64,000 bases of DNA from Brevibacterium senegalense (GTDB lineage: Bacteria > Actinomycetota > Actinomycetes > Actinomycetales > Brevibacteriaceae): positions 162,327-226,326 of the forward strand of contig NZ_HE978603.1 in assembly GCF_000285835.1 (NCBI RefSeq). Reading direction: 5' to 3'. This document shows, piece by piece, positions 34,589-45,419 of this stretch. The stretch's first letter is position 1; every line of letters starts with the position of its first letter. Below the pieces are notes generated by a model. That model was not told where the DNA came from, did not search any database, and was given only the letters and a program-made list of their open reading frames with translations. The position numbers and the translations under genes were made by a program.

Positions 34589-35479
34589 ATGCGGGACCTC
34601 GAGGTCTTCCGGACCCTTGCGGACTCCCCGACCATCACCGAGGCCGCACTGACGCTGCACCTGTCGCAGTCCCAGCTCAGCAGGATCCTGCGCGACCTGG
34701 AGCGGCGGTTGGGCGTGCCGCTCTTCGACCGGTCGACCGCGGGGCTGCGTCTCACAGCGGAGGGGCAGGAGTTCGCCCGGACCACCCAGGCCATCCTGGA
34801 CGCCCGCACCCGCGAGATGCGGGCCTTCACCAGCCGCATCGCCGGCGACGCGGGCGACCTGCGGGTCTCCGTCCTCCCGTCGATGGCGTTCGAGCGCATG
34901 GCGATCTGGACGAACCTGTTCCGTGAGCGCCACCCGCGGGCGACGCTCACGGCGACGGACGACGTCTCCGGCAACGGGATCACCGCCGTCATGTCCGGCG
35001 ACACGGACGTCGCGATCTCCGCGGCCCGCCTGCGACTGCCCGACGGCGAGGAGCGGCCGCTCTTCCCGGAGACCCGCGGGGTGACGGTGACCCCGCTGGT
35101 ATCGGAGCGGTTCCACCTGGTGGCCCCGGCCTCGGCGGACCTGCCCCCGTCACCGACCTGGGAATTCGCGCTGGCACACCTGGGCGTGGGGTACACGGCC
35201 ACCTCCGGCGTGCAGCGCTGCCTCGAGCGGATCGCCGAGGAGGAGGGCGTGAGCGTGCAGGTGGAGACGCTCACGAACTCGCCGCTCACGATCGCGGGCC
35301 TCGTCGAGGCGGGACTGGGCTGGTCGGTCGTGCCCACCTCGAACCTGAGCCTCATGCGAGTGCGCGACCTGGCGACCGCCGAGCTGCCGGGCTACGAGCG
35401 GGTCGTGTGCATCGTCATCCCGGAGGTCGAGCCAGTTCCCCTGGCCCGGCACTTCGTGGACGCACTGCTGGAGGGGTGA
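34589..35479 (+). CDS. LysR-family transcriptional regulator
   Basis: 296 residues from ATG 34589. The winged helix is at about 3-62 (VFRTLADSPTITEAALTLHL, SQSQLSRILRDLERRLGVPLFDR), followed by the effector-binding domain (about 85-290). It is convergent with the class III CoA-transferase gene rather than divergent from it, so a regulatory link to the catabolic group at 35.5-40 kb is possible but not indicated by the usual divergent layout. Confidence 0.9.
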   Translation: MRDLEVFRTLADSPTITEAALTLHLSQSQLSRILRDLERRLGVPLFDRSTAGLRLTAEGQEFARTTQAILDARTREMRAFTSRIAGDAGDLRVSVLPSMAFERMAIWTNLFRERHPRATLTATDDVSGNGITAVMSGDTDVAISAARLRLPDGEERPLFPETRGVTVTPLVSERFHLVAPASADLPPSPTWEFALAHLGVGYTATSGVQRCLERIAEEEGVSVQVETLTNSPLTIAGLVEAGLGWSVVPTSNLSLMRVRDLATAELPGYERVVCIVIPEVEPVPLARHFVDALLEG

Positions 35480-35550
35480 GGCGCGCCGGGCTGGCCCACT
35501 GAGTCAGCCCGGCGCGCCAGCTGGACCGGAGGGTCAGCTGGTCCGCGGCC

Positions 35551-36717
35551 TCACCGCTCCTGCCACTGGGCCTCGTCGGCACCCAGATCCGGTGCGGGCC
35601 GGTACTCCATGACCGGCGTGCCCGCGAAGGTGACGGGGAACTTGACCGCGCTCACGCCCTCGCGGCCGGTGAGCGGCTGGAGGATGCCCCGTTCTGCGGC
35701 GAAGGGATCCTCGAGCACCTGCTGGAGGTCATTCACCGGCGAGCCGGGCACGCCTGCGTCCTTGAGGACCGCATCCAGCTGCGCGCGGGTCAGCCCGCGG
35801 GTCCGATCCTCGACCGCTGCGATGAGCGGGGCGCGGTGGGCGACCCGGTCGTCGTTCGTCGTGAACCGCGCATCGGCCAGGAGGTCCTCGAATCCCATCG
35901 CTTCGCAGAACCGGCGCCAGTGTCCGTCGTTCCCGCAGCCCAGCATGTAGTCGCCGTCCGCCGTCGCGATCGTCTGGTACGGCGCCAGGGCGGGGTTGCC
36001 CACGCCCATGGGTCGCGGCGCCTCCCCGGTGCCCAGGACGGACAGCGCCCAGTTGTTCATGACGCCGAACTGCGCGTCGAACATCGCCACGTCCAAGTAC
36101 TGCCCCTCACCCGTGCGCTCCCGGTGGTAGAGCGCGGTCAGCAGCCCGATCGAGGAGTACATCCCCGTCGAGATGTCCGCGATCGACGGTCCGATCTTCA
36201 CGACCTCGCCGGCCTCCGTGCCCGTCATCGACATGAGGCCCGTCTCCGCCTGCATGACGATGTCATAGGCCGGCCAGGTCGCCCGCGACCCCTCACGCCC
36301 GTACCCGGATACGGACAGGTAGATGAGTCGCGGGTTGATCTGCCGCAGGGTCTCGTAGTCCACACCCAGCCGCTGGGTCACGCCCGTGCGGAAGCTCTCT
36401 GTCACGATGTCCGCGTCCTCGACGAGGCGGTAGAGGGTCGCCCGGTCGTCCGGATCCGTGAGGTCGAGCGCGATCGACCGCTTGTTCCGGTTGACGGCCT
36501 GGAAGTAGCAGCTGTCACCCGCGTAGGTGGGCGGGGTGAAGCGGCGGGACTCGTCGCCGCTGCCGGGCTGCTCGACCTTGAGGACGTCCGCACCCAGGTC
36601 CGCCAGCACATGCCCGGCGAACGGGCCGGCGAGCGTGCGCGCCAGCTCGAGGACGCGGACGCCGGCGAGCGCGCCGGCCGGCTGCGCGACACCGGCGGAC
36701 TGCGCCGCGGCCGTCAC
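35551..36717 (-). CDS. Class III CoA-transferase (CaiB/BaiF family)
   Basis: 388 residues from the GTG at 36717. These enzymes exchange CoA between an acyl-CoA and a free acid by way of an aspartyl-CoA adduct. The predicted catalytic residue is Asp152 in WPAYDIVMQAETG. Other family marks are VLELARTLAGPFAGHVLADLGADVLKVE in two segments and NRNKRSIALDL. The start overlaps the stop of the upstream crotonase gene (GTGA), so the two are translationally coupled and should act in one route of acyl-CoA metabolism. The substrate acid is not identifiable; carnitine-like or other small carboxylates are possible. Confidence 0.92.
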   Translation of the reverse strand: MTAAAQSAGVAQPAGALAGVRVLELARTLAGPFAGHVLADLGADVLKVEQPGSGDESRRFTPPTYAGDSCYFQAVNRNKRSIALDLTDPDDRATLYRLVEDADIVTESFRTGVTQRLGVDYETLRQINPRLIYLSVSGYGREGSRATWPAYDIVMQAETGLMSMTGTEAGEVVKIGPSIADISTGMYSSIGLLTALYHRERTGEGQYLDVAMFDAQFGVMNNWALSVLGTGEAPRPMGVGNPALAPYQTIATADGDYMLGCGNDGHWRRFCEAMGFEDLLADARFTTNDDRVAHRAPLIAAVEDRTRGLTRAQLDAVLKDAGVPGSPVNDLQQVLEDPFAAERGILQPLTGREGVSAVKFPVTFAGTPVMEYRPAPDLGADEAQWQER

Positions 36718-37448
36718 TGCGCGTCCCGGCGCTGCGCGTCGCCCTTCCGCGCGAAGGCGAGCGCGAACTCCTTGCGGCTGTCCGCGATCGCGGTCTGCTC
36801 GTGCGTGTTGCGCCACGTGCGGAAGAGGCGCTTCTGCTGGGCGATGACCGCACGGTCGGACTCCATCGTGTCGCGCAGGTACTGCAGCGCCCGCTCCTCG
36901 ACCTGATCGGCCGGGACGAGTGCGTTGAGGAAGCCGCAGCGATCCATGTCCTGCCCGGTGAAGCGGTTCGCGGTCATGATGAGCTCCGTCGCCTTCGTCC
37001 AGCCCATGACGCGCCACAGGTTGGCGGCGTCCAGGACGGACGGGATGCCGATCCTCACCTCCGGCATCGAGTACCAGGAGTCCTCTGCACCCACGCGGTA
37101 CTCCGCAGCAGCGGCGATCTCCAGGGCCCCGCCCACGCAGTAGCCGCGGATCGCAGTCGCCACCGGCAGATCGCAGTTCTTCACCGCCTCGCAGACCTCG
37201 CCCAGATGCGTGATCGTCGCGTACGCGCGCTCCGAGTCCGCGTGGTCGAACTGCGCGGTGTCCATGCCGGCGGAGAAGCCGGCGCCCCCGCGGGAGGTCA
37301 GCAGCACACCGCGCAGCGACTGATCTGCAGAGGCCGCGTCGAACGCGTCGATGAGCTGCGTGAGCATCTCCGCCGTGAGGCTGTTGGCCTTCGCTGCATT
37401 GTCGATCGCGATCGTGAGGATGTCGCCGTCGCGGGTCTGGGTGATCAC
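36714..37448 (-). CDS. Enoyl-CoA hydratase/crotonase with both catalytic glutamates
   Basis: 244 residues. The first oxyanion-hole loop is GAGFSAGMD (55-63). Glu110 in RGYCVGGALEIA and Glu130 in YSMPEVRIGIP match the two catalytic glutamates of classical enoyl-CoA hydratases. It heads a two-gene unit with the CoA-transferase. A GGAAAGG-type sequence (reverse of 37450-37460) precedes the ATG. A terminator 100 bp upstream separates it from the SSS symporter gene. Acyl-CoA activation by the transferase followed by hydration is the simplest pathway reading. Confidence 0.9.
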   Translation of the reverse strand: MITQTRDGDILTIAIDNAAKANSLTAEMLTQLIDAFDAASADQSLRGVLLTSRGGAGFSAGMDTAQFDHADSERAYATITHLGEVCEAVKNCDLPVATAIRGYCVGGALEIAAAAEYRVGAEDSWYSMPEVRIGIPSVLDAANLWRVMGWTKATELIMTANRFTGQDMDRCGFLNALVPADQVEERALQYLRDTMESDRAVIAQQKRLFRTWRNTHEQTAIADSRKEFALAFARKGDAQRRDAQ

Positions 37449-37550
37449 AGAGGGGTCCTTTCGAGGTGGTGCCTGTTACGAGAGCGCAGTGCAGATTCGC
37501 GCTTCCACTCCCTCAGCCTGCCAGGACTCCATGCGCTCCGCACGGCAGAA

Positions 37551-37591
37551 GCCGCGAGCCTCCATGCATTCGGCGCATGGAGGCTCGCGGC
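37551..37591 (-). terminator. Terminator downstream of the SSS symporter gene
   Basis: A perfect 17-bp stem (37551-37567 with 37575-37591) and 7-nt loop, 21 bp after the symporter stop. It should isolate the OsmC-symporter unit from the crotonase/CoA-transferase unit. Confidence 0.8.
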
Positions 37592-37612
37592 AGAGCGGTG
37601 TGACCGCAGGAC

Positions 37613-39304
37613 TCAGCGCTGTGAGGTGTCCCCCGCGACTGCGTCCTCCGGGACCGAGTCGGCAGGTGCGGCGTCCGCAGGGCCGGCCACGGCCTCGGCG
37701 GCGGTGTCCTCCGACGGATCCGCAGACCCATCCGGGACCGTCAGCAGCAGGACCGCGGCGAACAGCGCGGTCACGACGAGGAACAGGCCCAGGCCCACCA
37801 GCCCGTGCGTCGCCGCCCACGACCAGAAGGTCACGAGCACGCCGGCCAGCACGACGGCGGCACCCAGGGCCGAGGCCCCGCGGACCCGCCGTGTCCGGTC
37901 CTGCGCCAGCGTCCAGCGTCCCGCGGCCAGGCTCACGACGACGAGGGCGACCATGTTCGCGATCATGCCGACCCACACGGGGTGCGTGCCCAGGAGGAAC
38001 TCCGTCGAATCGAAGCCGGACAGGGCGTACCACGCGAAGCCGGCGCCGAAGCCGCCCAGCAGGGACGCCATCGCGGCCGAGCGCGTGGCCACCGGCCAGA
38101 AGAACGCCGCGAGCACGGGGGCGAAGGTCGCGCCGTTGCGCAGGGTCCAGGCCATGATGTTCCACCACGCGGAGTCCTCCGCGCGGAGCATGCTGAACAC
38201 GATGAGGACGACGGTGAGCAGCACCAGGGCGACCCGCGTGTAGCGGACGAGCTGCTCCTGGCTGGCCTGCGGGCGCAGGGCTCCACCCAGGTCGCGGCCC
38301 AGCGACGTCGCGCCGGAGAACTGGCAGGGGCCGGCCCAGCCCAGCGCGCACGCCCACATGCCCACGAAGAAGACCGCGGCGGCCCACGGCGGCAGCGTCT
38401 GCGTGATGTACTCGGAGATCGCCAGGAGCGGGCGGCCGTCGGAGGGGACGACCGCGGCGGATGCGACTCCCACGACGACGCCCAGGAGGATGAGCGGCGC
38501 GCCGATGACGGCGGCGAGGAAGAGGCCCTTCTGCCCGTCCTCCGGGGTGCGCGCCGACATGGACATCTGGAACGCCGCCTGCGCGAGCGGCACATTCACG
38601 ATGAACGTGCCGAACCACGCGACGATGAGCGAGACGCCCGCGTTCGCGGGCGCGACCATCTCCGGGTTCGCGCGCGTGTACTCACCGAGACCATCGAGGC
38701 CCGGCGAGGCGAGGATCGCCCAGACGCCCACGAGGAACATCGCCGCGATGACGATGACGTTCATCGTCTGGCTGAACGCGACGGAGCGCATGCCGCCGAA
38801 GACGAGGAACGCGAAGAGGATGACCGCGGTGAGCGCGATCGACTGCCACAGCGTCACGTCCGTGATGACGGTGAGCGCGGAGGCGAACGCGATCGCGGTC
38901 GCCAGCGAGTACATGGGGAAGGTGAAGCCGGTGATGACGGCAGCCACACCCTGTGCGGCGCGGCCGAACCGGTCGCCGATGATGCCCGTGACCGTCACGA
39001 CGAGCTTCCTGCGCAGCGGCTTCACCAGCAGGAGTGCGATGAGGATGATCTGCACGGTCTCCGCGACGCCGTACCAGATGGCGGAGACGCCGGTGCGGTA
39101 GCTCAGCTCGACGATCGCGATGTAGGAGGAGCCGGAGAACAGACCGGTGATGCAGAAGGCGACGGTCCACGGGCTGAAGGACCGGCCGCTCACGAAGAAG
39201 TTCGAGCCGGTCGACCGGCGGGCGACGAGCCATCGCCCGCCCACCACGAGCCAGACGGTGTAGGCCAGGGCCAGCCCCAAAGTCCAGAGGCCGACGGCGG
39301 TCAT
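37613..39304 (-). CDS. Sodium:solute symporter (SSS family)
   Basis: 563 residues with about 13 membrane segments. The SSS fold is recognised from SNFFVSGRSFSPWTVAFC, LFSGSSYIAIVELSYRTG, IGDRFGRAAQGVAAVITGF and WFGTFIVNVPLAQAAFQMS. The C-terminal ~45 residues are Ala/Asp/Pro-rich and probably unstructured. The start overlaps the OsmC gene stop by ATGA. Uptake of a small organic acid or amine for the adjacent CoA-transferase/crotonase route is a reasonable inference from position, but the substrate class (acetate, proline, pantothenate or other) is not evident from sequence. Confidence 0.9.
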   Translation of the reverse strand: MTAVGLWTLGLALAYTVWLVVGGRWLVARRSTGSNFFVSGRSFSPWTVAFCITGLFSGSSYIAIVELSYRTGVSAIWYGVAETVQIILIALLLVKPLRRKLVVTVTGIIGDRFGRAAQGVAAVITGFTFPMYSLATAIAFASALTVITDVTLWQSIALTAVILFAFLVFGGMRSVAFSQTMNVIVIAAMFLVGVWAILASPGLDGLGEYTRANPEMVAPANAGVSLIVAWFGTFIVNVPLAQAAFQMSMSARTPEDGQKGLFLAAVIGAPLILLGVVVGVASAAVVPSDGRPLLAISEYITQTLPPWAAAVFFVGMWACALGWAGPCQFSGATSLGRDLGGALRPQASQEQLVRYTRVALVLLTVVLIVFSMLRAEDSAWWNIMAWTLRNGATFAPVLAAFFWPVATRSAAMASLLGGFGAGFAWYALSGFDSTEFLLGTHPVWVGMIANMVALVVVSLAAGRWTLAQDRTRRVRGASALGAAVVLAGVLVTFWSWAATHGLVGLGLFLVVTALFAAVLLLTVPDGSADPSEDTAAEAVAGPADAAPADSVPEDAVAGDTSQR

Positions 39305-39963
39305 GCGCGGTCTCCCGCGCGATCCGCGTTCACGACGGTGAGGAACGGCTGGGGTGCGGCGCCCGCGACGGGGTAGCCCCAGGCCGCGTTGCTGAGCGCC
39401 TCCGCGGCACCGTCCTCGGCCTCGGCGACGAAGGACCACACGACCTCGAGGCCGGTGTTCGCATCGCGCAGGAGATTGATGGCCGGGCAGGTCCGCTCGG
39501 CGGCCGCGGCGAAGGAGACGAGCTCCGTCTCGCGCGTCTCGCCGGTCGCGATGACGATCTGCAACCGGTACGCGTACATGTACGGCTGGACGTCCGCGCG
39601 GCCCGCCAGCCCACGGGTGTCCTGCTTCGCCAGCGTGTACGTCTGCACCGCGTCGACGGGCAGGCCGCAGCGCGCAGCGGACTGATCGATGACGACCGTG
39701 ATGCACGCGTTCACCGCACCGGCCAGGTACTCCATGGGCGTGGGGCCTTCGTCGCGGCCGCCGATCGCCACCGGCTCGTCGGAGACGAACGCGAAGTCGC
39801 GCACCCGCACCCGCGTCTGCTGCGAGCCGGTGCCGGTGCCCGAGGCCCGGAGCGTCTTCGCGTGGTCCGCCTGCGGCAGTTCGGTGAAGCGGGGATGCGG
39901 GGTGGGAGCGGGGGTGAGAGCGGGCGGGAGATCCGCGGCCCGGATGGAGGGTGCTGAGGACAT
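39301..39963 (-). CDS. OsmC-family protein
   Basis: 220 residues with the OsmC/Ohr fold: EGPTPMEYLAGAVNACITVV carries the first reactive Cys87, and AERTCPAINLL the second, Cys159. Cys99 is an extra cysteine. The central helix QSAARCGLPVDAVQTY and the strand YMYAYRLQIVIATG fit OsmC rather than Ohr. Such proteins reduce organic hydroperoxides or act on small sulfur substrates. The gene overlaps the symporter start, which is an unusual partner. TACCGT at 39971-39976 (minus) lies 7 nt before the ATG, indicating a leaderless transcript. Confidence 0.85.
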   Translation of the reverse strand: MSSAPSIRAADLPPALTPAPTPHPRFTELPQADHAKTLRASGTGTGSQQTRVRVRDFAFVSDEPVAIGGRDEGPTPMEYLAGAVNACITVVIDQSAARCGLPVDAVQTYTLAKQDTRGLAGRADVQPYMYAYRLQIVIATGETRETELVSFAAAAERTCPAINLLRDANTGLEVVWSFVAEAEDGAAEALSNAAWGYPVAGAAPQPFLTVVNADRAGDRA

Positions 39964-40258
39964 GCGATCAACGGTAGGTCTCGCGCCGACACAGCGCGCC
40001 GCGCTTCGTCACATTGTCACAATCCGTCACCCGCGCGGGCGACGGCACCTCCGGGCGCAGCTGGCGGGGTTGGGTGCGAGATCACCGGCGTCCGAGGCCC
40101 CGTGGACTCCGGTGCGACACATCCGGTCGAACGCGATGAGAGGAGCATCACAGCCGTCCGTCGCGGGACGGTGCGCGTGCGCGCAGGCTGGGGTGTGCGT
40201 CTCGTCGCCGCGCTGCAGGAGCGGCCACGAGCGGATGCAGCGGGCGCTGGTCGTCGAA
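39964..40258. other. Intergenic region upstream of the OsmC gene
   Basis: No protein-like reading frame. It holds the OsmC promoter (39971-39976) and, 50 bp further out, ATTGTcACAAT (40013-40023), a perfect 11-bp dyad placed where a repressor or activator would act. The remainder shows nothing I can interpret. Confidence 0.5.
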
Positions 40259-40287
40259 CTGAGGAGTGGCATGAGTCCACTCCTCAG
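40259..40287 (-). terminator. Terminator overlapping the end of the Eis-type acetyltransferase gene
   Basis: A perfect 11-bp stem (40259-40269 with 40277-40287) and 7-nt loop; the distal arm covers the stop codon. Confidence 0.6.
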
Positions 40288-41588
40288 AAGTCGTTCGGCG
40301 CGTACGGCGCCCGCTCCAGGGCCAGCAGTCCGCGGGCCCTCACGGCGGCCTCATCGGAGGCCTTCGTGATCCGGCCTGCGCGGGCGAGGACGACGGGGTC
40401 CGCACCGCCCAGGTACAGGGAGCCCAGCTCCGGCACACCCATGCGCAGGTCCGCCGCGCGGCCCTCCGGAGAGTCGGAGGAGTCAGCGATGCGCTCAACA
40501 GTGCCGGCCCTGCCGTCCGAGCGGAGTCGGTAGACGCCCTCGGCATGGTCCATGTCGTCGCGGACCGCCAGCGTCAGCTCACCGGCGACGGAGTACGGAC
40601 GCGCCTCGAGTGCGTCGACGACGTCGAGGATCCGCAGCCACATGCCGTCGCTCTGTCCGGTGATCTTCACCCGCCGCGGGTCGGTCAGCAGCCACGGCAG
40701 CGGCGACTCCTGCGCAGAGTAGCCGAAGCGGACGCGCTCGACCAGGTCGACGGCCCCCAGGAACGCCCACAGCGAGGCGTAGGCGGCATCGGATGCGGCG
40801 ACGAAGTCGAGCACCTCGAGAGTTGCCGGGGCGACGTCCCAGCCCGCGAAGCGGTAGCTCACGTAGCCGTCCGGCTCGCCGTGCTCGTCGTAGTGGAGGG
40901 CGGCCCGGGTGGAGGGGTCCGCCTCGTCCGTCGTGAGGTTGAGGTCGCCCGAGGCCACATCGACGAGGACGCGCTGACGTCCGGTGGCGCCCGGGGACTT
41001 GTGCTGGAAGCGCTCGTAGAGCTGCGGGCCCAGGTCGCGCAGGACGTGCGGGTCGACCATCTCGACGCGCCGGTCGGGCTCGACGGCCATCGCGAAGCCC
41101 GCGCGGGTGTCGACCTCGACCTCGTTGTACCAGGTGGCCGCACCGAAGCCGAAGCGGCGGTAGATGCTGCCCTCAGTCACGGTGAGCGCCGCGAACGGGT
41201 AGCCGGCCTCGGCGGCCTTCGCCAGGTTCGCGGTCATCATGCTGCGCAGCAGACCGCGCCGGCGGTGGGTGGGTCGTACCGTCACCCACGTGATGAGGTG
41301 GGCCGGCACCAGGACTCCCCCTCCCACGTTCATCGTCTTCTCGAAGTGGGCGAACGTGGCGACGGGGATCGTGGGGTCCAGGGCGAGGGCAGGTGCGCTG
41401 TCCGCATAGACAGCGGTGAAGACGCGCTCATCCGCGATCGCCCGCTGTGTGCGCTTGAGGAGCTTCTCCCCCTCGACGCGCTTGTCGTGGAAGCCGGCGC
41501 GCACCGCCTGCATGTACGCCGTCGTGCGCTGGTCGGGGGCGCCGTCCTCCAGAGCCGGTTCAAATGTCTCGAAGCGGTATTCGGTCAC
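40284..41588 (-). CDS. Eis-type GNAT acetyltransferase
   Basis: 434 residues from the GTG at 41588; TACCCT lies 6 nt upstream. The layout matches the Eis family: an N-terminal GNAT domain with ITWVTVRPTHRRRGLLRSMM (acetyl-CoA loop), a second degenerate GNAT domain (PYLFR-like GYVSYRF), and a C-terminal sterol-carrier-like domain. Eis proteins of mycobacteria acetylate aminoglycosides and protein lysines at several positions; the natural substrate here is unknown. It stands between the OsmC region and ilvC without an obvious operon partner. Confidence 0.9.
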   Translation of the reverse strand: MTEYRFETFEPALEDGAPDQRTTAYMQAVRAGFHDKRVEGEKLLKRTQRAIADERVFTAVYADSAPALALDPTIPVATFAHFEKTMNVGGGVLVPAHLITWVTVRPTHRRRGLLRSMMTANLAKAAEAGYPFAALTVTEGSIYRRFGFGAATWYNEVEVDTRAGFAMAVEPDRRVEMVDPHVLRDLGPQLYERFQHKSPGATGRQRVLVDVASGDLNLTTDEADPSTRAALHYDEHGEPDGYVSYRFAGWDVAPATLEVLDFVAASDAAYASLWAFLGAVDLVERVRFGYSAQESPLPWLLTDPRRVKITGQSDGMWLRILDVVDALEARPYSVAGELTLAVRDDMDHAEGVYRLRSDGRAGTVERIADSSDSPEGRAADLRMGVPELGSLYLGGADPVVLARAGRITKASDEAAVRARGLLALERAPYAPNDF

Positions 41589-41644
41589 CCGACCAGGGTA
41601 TAGCACCGTCGCGACGCGCGGTGGGTCACACGCCGCCGGACGCG

Positions 41645-41676
41645 GAGCGCCCCGCACCGGTGGGTGCGGGGCGCTC
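41645..41676 (-). terminator. Terminator of the ilvBNC operon
   Basis: A perfect 13-bp stem (41645-41657 with 41664-41676) and 6-nt loop, 38 bp after the ilvC stop. Confidence 0.75.
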
Positions 41677-41714
41677 GGCTCGTCGATCCGTGTCAGGGAT
41701 GGGACACGGGGGGA

Positions 41715-42794
<1,080 letters not shown>

Positions 42795-42834
42795 CTAGTA
42801 CGGGCCGGTCTCAGCCCGAAAGGGTGTCTCGAAA

Positions 42835-43341
42835 TCAGCGTCCGGAGCGGTCGGTCATGGACTTGGGCCCACGTCCGATCGCGATCATCCCGGACTGCAC
42901 GATCTCCTTGATGCCGAAGGGCTCCAGCACCCGCTGGAGCGCGTCGACCTTGTCCTGCTCGCCGGTCGCCTCGACGCTCACCGCGTCGAGTCCCACGTCG
43001 ACGATCTGCGCGTCGAACATCTCCACGACGGAGGCGACCTGCACCCTCGTCACGGCGTCGGCGCGGACCTTGAAGATCATGTGAGCACGGCGGACCGAGG
43101 TCTCCGGCTCCAGCTCCACGATCTTGATGACGTTGACCAGCTTGTTGAGCTGCTTCGTCACCTGCTCCAGCGGTGTGTCCGCGACGTCCACGACCACTGT
43201 GATGCGGGACAGTCCCTCGACCTCGGTCGTGCCGACGGCCAGGGAGTGGATGTTGAACCCGCGACGGGCGATGAGACCCGTGAACCGGGTCAGCACACCG
43301 GGCTTGTCCTCGACGAGGACGGACAGCGTGTGGCGGCTCAT
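42835..43341 (-). CDS. ilvN: Acetolactate synthase small (regulatory) subunit
   Basis: 168 residues with an N-terminal ACT domain ([20 protein letters not shown], then [12 protein letters not shown]) and the conserved C-terminal ALS_ss region ([25 protein letters not shown]). It confers feedback inhibition by valine and raises the activity of the IlvB catalytic subunit. The start overlaps the ilvB stop by ATGA, so synthesis of the two subunits is coupled. Confidence 0.97.
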   Translation of the reverse strand: MSRHTLSVLVEDKPGVLTRFTGLIARRGFNIHSLAVGTTEVEGLSRITVVVDVADTPLEQVTKQLNKLVNVIKIVELEPETSVRRAHMIFKVRADAVTRVQVASVVEMFDAQIVDVGLDAVSVEATGEQDKVDALQRVLEPFGIKEIVQSGMIAIGRGPKSMTDRSGR

Positions 43342-45209
43342 GCCTCTTCCCCTTCCTCGGTCTCGCCGGAGAAGTCCGGGCGGATGTCGCGGGCGTACTG
43401 GATCTGGTCGTTGCTCACGCCGGCGGCCACCATGGGCCACACCATCGCGTCCGCCGGGACGACGAAGTCGATGACGACCGGACGGTCGTTGATCTCCAGC
43501 GCCCGGGCGACCGCGGCATCGACCTCGTCGTTGCGGGTGACCCGGATGCCCTCGCAGCCGTAGGCGTCCGCGAGCTTCACGAAGTCCGGCACCCGCACGG
43601 ACTCGTGACCGGTGTTGAGGTCGGAGTGCGAGTAGCGGCCGTCGTAGAACAGCGTCTGCCACTGGCGGACCATGCCCAGCGACGAGTTGTTGATGATCGC
43701 GACCTTGATGGGGATGTTGTTGATGACGCAGGTGGCCAGCTCCTGATTGGTCATCTGGAAGCAGCCGTCGCCGTCGATCGCCCACACCTGACGGTCGGGC
43801 TCGCCCACCTTCGCGCCCATCGCGGCCGGCACGGAGTAGCCCATCGTGCCCAGGCCGCCGGAGTTGAGCCACGAGTTGGGGCGCTCGTACTCGACGAACT
43901 GGGCGGCCCACATCTGGTGCTGGCCCACGCCCGCGACGTAGACGCCCTCCGGGCCGGTGAGCGCGGAGATGCGCTGGATGACGTACTGCGGATCGCACAG
44001 TCCCTCATCGTTGGCCTCGTAGCCCAGCGGGTAGCTCTTCCGCCAGCCGTCGGCCAGGGTCCACCACTCGGGGCGCCGATCCTCCAGCGCCTGCGCGTGG
44101 TGCTGCTTCATCTCCGACAGCAGGGCGTCGAGGACCTCGGCGGCGTCGCCCACGATCGGGACGTCCGCCACGCGGTTCTTGCCGATCTCCGCGGGGTCGA
44201 TGTCCGCATGGATGACGCGGGCCCGCGGGGCGAAGGAGGCGAGGTCGCCGGTGACGCGGTCGTCGAAGCGGGAACCCACCGCGATGAGGAGGTCCGCCTT
44301 CTGGATCGCGGCGACGGCGGGGACCGTGCCGTGCATGCCGGGCATGCCCAGGTGCAGGTCGTGCGAGTCGGGGAACGCGCCGCGGGCCATGAGGGTGGTG
44401 GTGACGGGGATGTGCGTCGCCTCCGCCAGGGCCAGCAGCTCCTCGTGGGCACCCGAGCGGATCACGCCGCCGCCCACATAGAAGACCGGGCGCTTCGACT
44501 CCGCGATGAGGGACGCGGCCTCACGGATCTGCTTGGCGTGCGGACGGTTGACCGGACGGTAGCCGGGCAGGTCCAGCTCCTCGTCCCACACGAACTCCAG
44601 CTCCGCCTGCTGGGCGTCCTTCGTGATGTCGACGAGGACGGGCCCGGGGCGGCCGGTGCTGGCGATGTGGTACGCCGCGCGGATGGCGTGCGGGATGTCC
44701 TTGGCCTGAGTCACCAGGAAGGAGTGCTTCGTCGCGGGCATCGTCATGCCGACGATGTCCGCCTCCTGGAACGCATCCGTGCCCAGGAGCTTGGACGACT
44801 GCTGCCCCGTGATCGCCAGGAGCGGGACGGAGTCCATCTGCGCGTCCATGAGCGGGGTCACGAGGTTGGTCGCGCCCGGGCCCGAGGTCGCCATGCAGAC
44901 GCCCACGCGTCCGGTGGCCGCGGCGTAGCCGGTCGCAGCGTGACCGGCGCCCTGCTCGTGCCGGACGAGGACGTGCTGGATCTGCTCCGAGTCGAGCAGC
45001 GGGTCGTACGTGGGGAGGATGGTGCCGCCCGGCAGGCCGAAGACGGTGTCGACGCCCAGCCGCTCGAGGGTGCGGATGACCGCCTGCGCGCCGGTCATGA
45101 CCTCCGGCTGCGATCGGGAGCCGCGGTGCGCGGCCCCACCCGGGGAGGGCACCGGACTGGGGGTGGGTGGTGTGACGCGTGTCGTCTGCGTCTGTGCTGG
45201 GCCTGCCAC
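43338..45209 (-). CDS. ilvB: Acetolactate synthase large (catalytic) subunit
   Basis: 623 residues. The enzyme joins pyruvate to pyruvate or 2-oxobutyrate with thiamine diphosphate, FAD and magnesium. The catalytic glutamate is in [16 protein letters not shown], the FAD region includes [13 protein letters not shown], and the thiamine motif is [16 protein letters not shown] ending in NN. A Pro/Ser/Thr-rich segment (about 1-35) precedes the conserved start. Upstream lies a leader peptide and terminator (45311-45412) that should control this operon by attenuation. Confidence 0.97.
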   Translation of the reverse strand: MAGPAQTQTTRVTPPTPSPVPSPGGAAHRGSRSQPEVMTGAQAVIRTLERLGVDTVFGLPGGTILPTYDPLLDSEQIQHVLVRHEQGAGHAATGYAAATGRVGVCMATSGPGATNLVTPLMDAQMDSVPLLAITGQQSSKLLGTDAFQEADIVGMTMPATKHSFLVTQAKDIPHAIRAAYHIASTGRPGPVLVDITKDAQQAELEFVWDEELDLPGYRPVNRPHAKQIREAASLIAESKRPVFYVGGGVIRSGAHEELLALAEATHIPVTTTLMARGAFPDSHDLHLGMPGMHGTVPAVAAIQKADLLIAVGSRFDDRVTGDLASFAPRARVIHADIDPAEIGKNRVADVPIVGDAAEVLDALLSEMKQHHAQALEDRRPEWWTLADGWRKSYPLGYEANDEGLCDPQYVIQRISALTGPEGVYVAGVGQHQMWAAQFVEYERPNSWLNSGGLGTMGYSVPAAMGAKVGEPDRQVWAIDGDGCFQMTNQELATCVINNIPIKVAIINNSSLGMVRQWQTLFYDGRYSHSDLNTGHESVRVPDFVKLADAYGCEGIRVTRNDEVDAAVARALEINDRPVVIDFVVPADAMVWPMVAAGVSNDQIQYARDIRPDFSGETEEGEEA

Positions 45210-45310
45210 GATGGGCTCCTTCGGTGATCGATTCCCTGATGGGCGTCTGGAGCGACGCCCTCATGTCCCGCCCTGCCTGTGCGCCGCTCCCCGCCCGGGG
45301 TGCCTCGCAC

Positions 45311-45341
45311 AAAAAAACGCCCTTCCGTTCTGGAAAGGGCG
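45311..45341 (-). terminator. Attenuator terminator upstream of ilvB
   Basis: On the minus strand a GC-rich stem (CGCCCTTTCC with GGAAGGGCG, one bulge) is followed directly by seven T residues, 102-132 bp before ilvB and 24 bp after the leader peptide. A CGCGCG inside the leader (45377-45382) can pair with CGCGCG at 45340-45345, a possible alternative structure. Confidence 0.85.
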
Positions 45342-45364
45342 CGCGGGACGTCGTCAGTCGACAG

Positions 45365-45412
45365 CTACGGGGTCACCGCGCGCTGGGTAATGACGACGAG
45401 AAGGACGTTCAT
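45365..45412 (-). CDS. ilvB operon leader peptide
   Basis: A 15-residue open frame, MNVLLVVITQRAVTP, with six branched-chain codons in positions 3-8 (Val, Leu, Leu, Val, Val, Ile) and an intrinsic terminator just downstream. This is the arrangement known from the ilvBNC operon of Corynebacterium glutamicum, where ribosome stalling at Val/Leu/Ile codons prevents termination. TACTGT at 45420-45425 (minus) is 7 nt before the ATG, so the leader mRNA probably starts at its initiation codon. The gene is too short for normal gene finding. Confidence 0.85.
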   Translation of the reverse strand: MNVLLVVITQRAVTP

Positions 45413-45419
45413 GGGTGAG

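Noticed and set aside
37551-37591. Considered as an attachment site or inverted-repeat element
   Set aside because: Position 21 bp after a stop codon and the stem-loop shape fit a terminator; no integrase is near.
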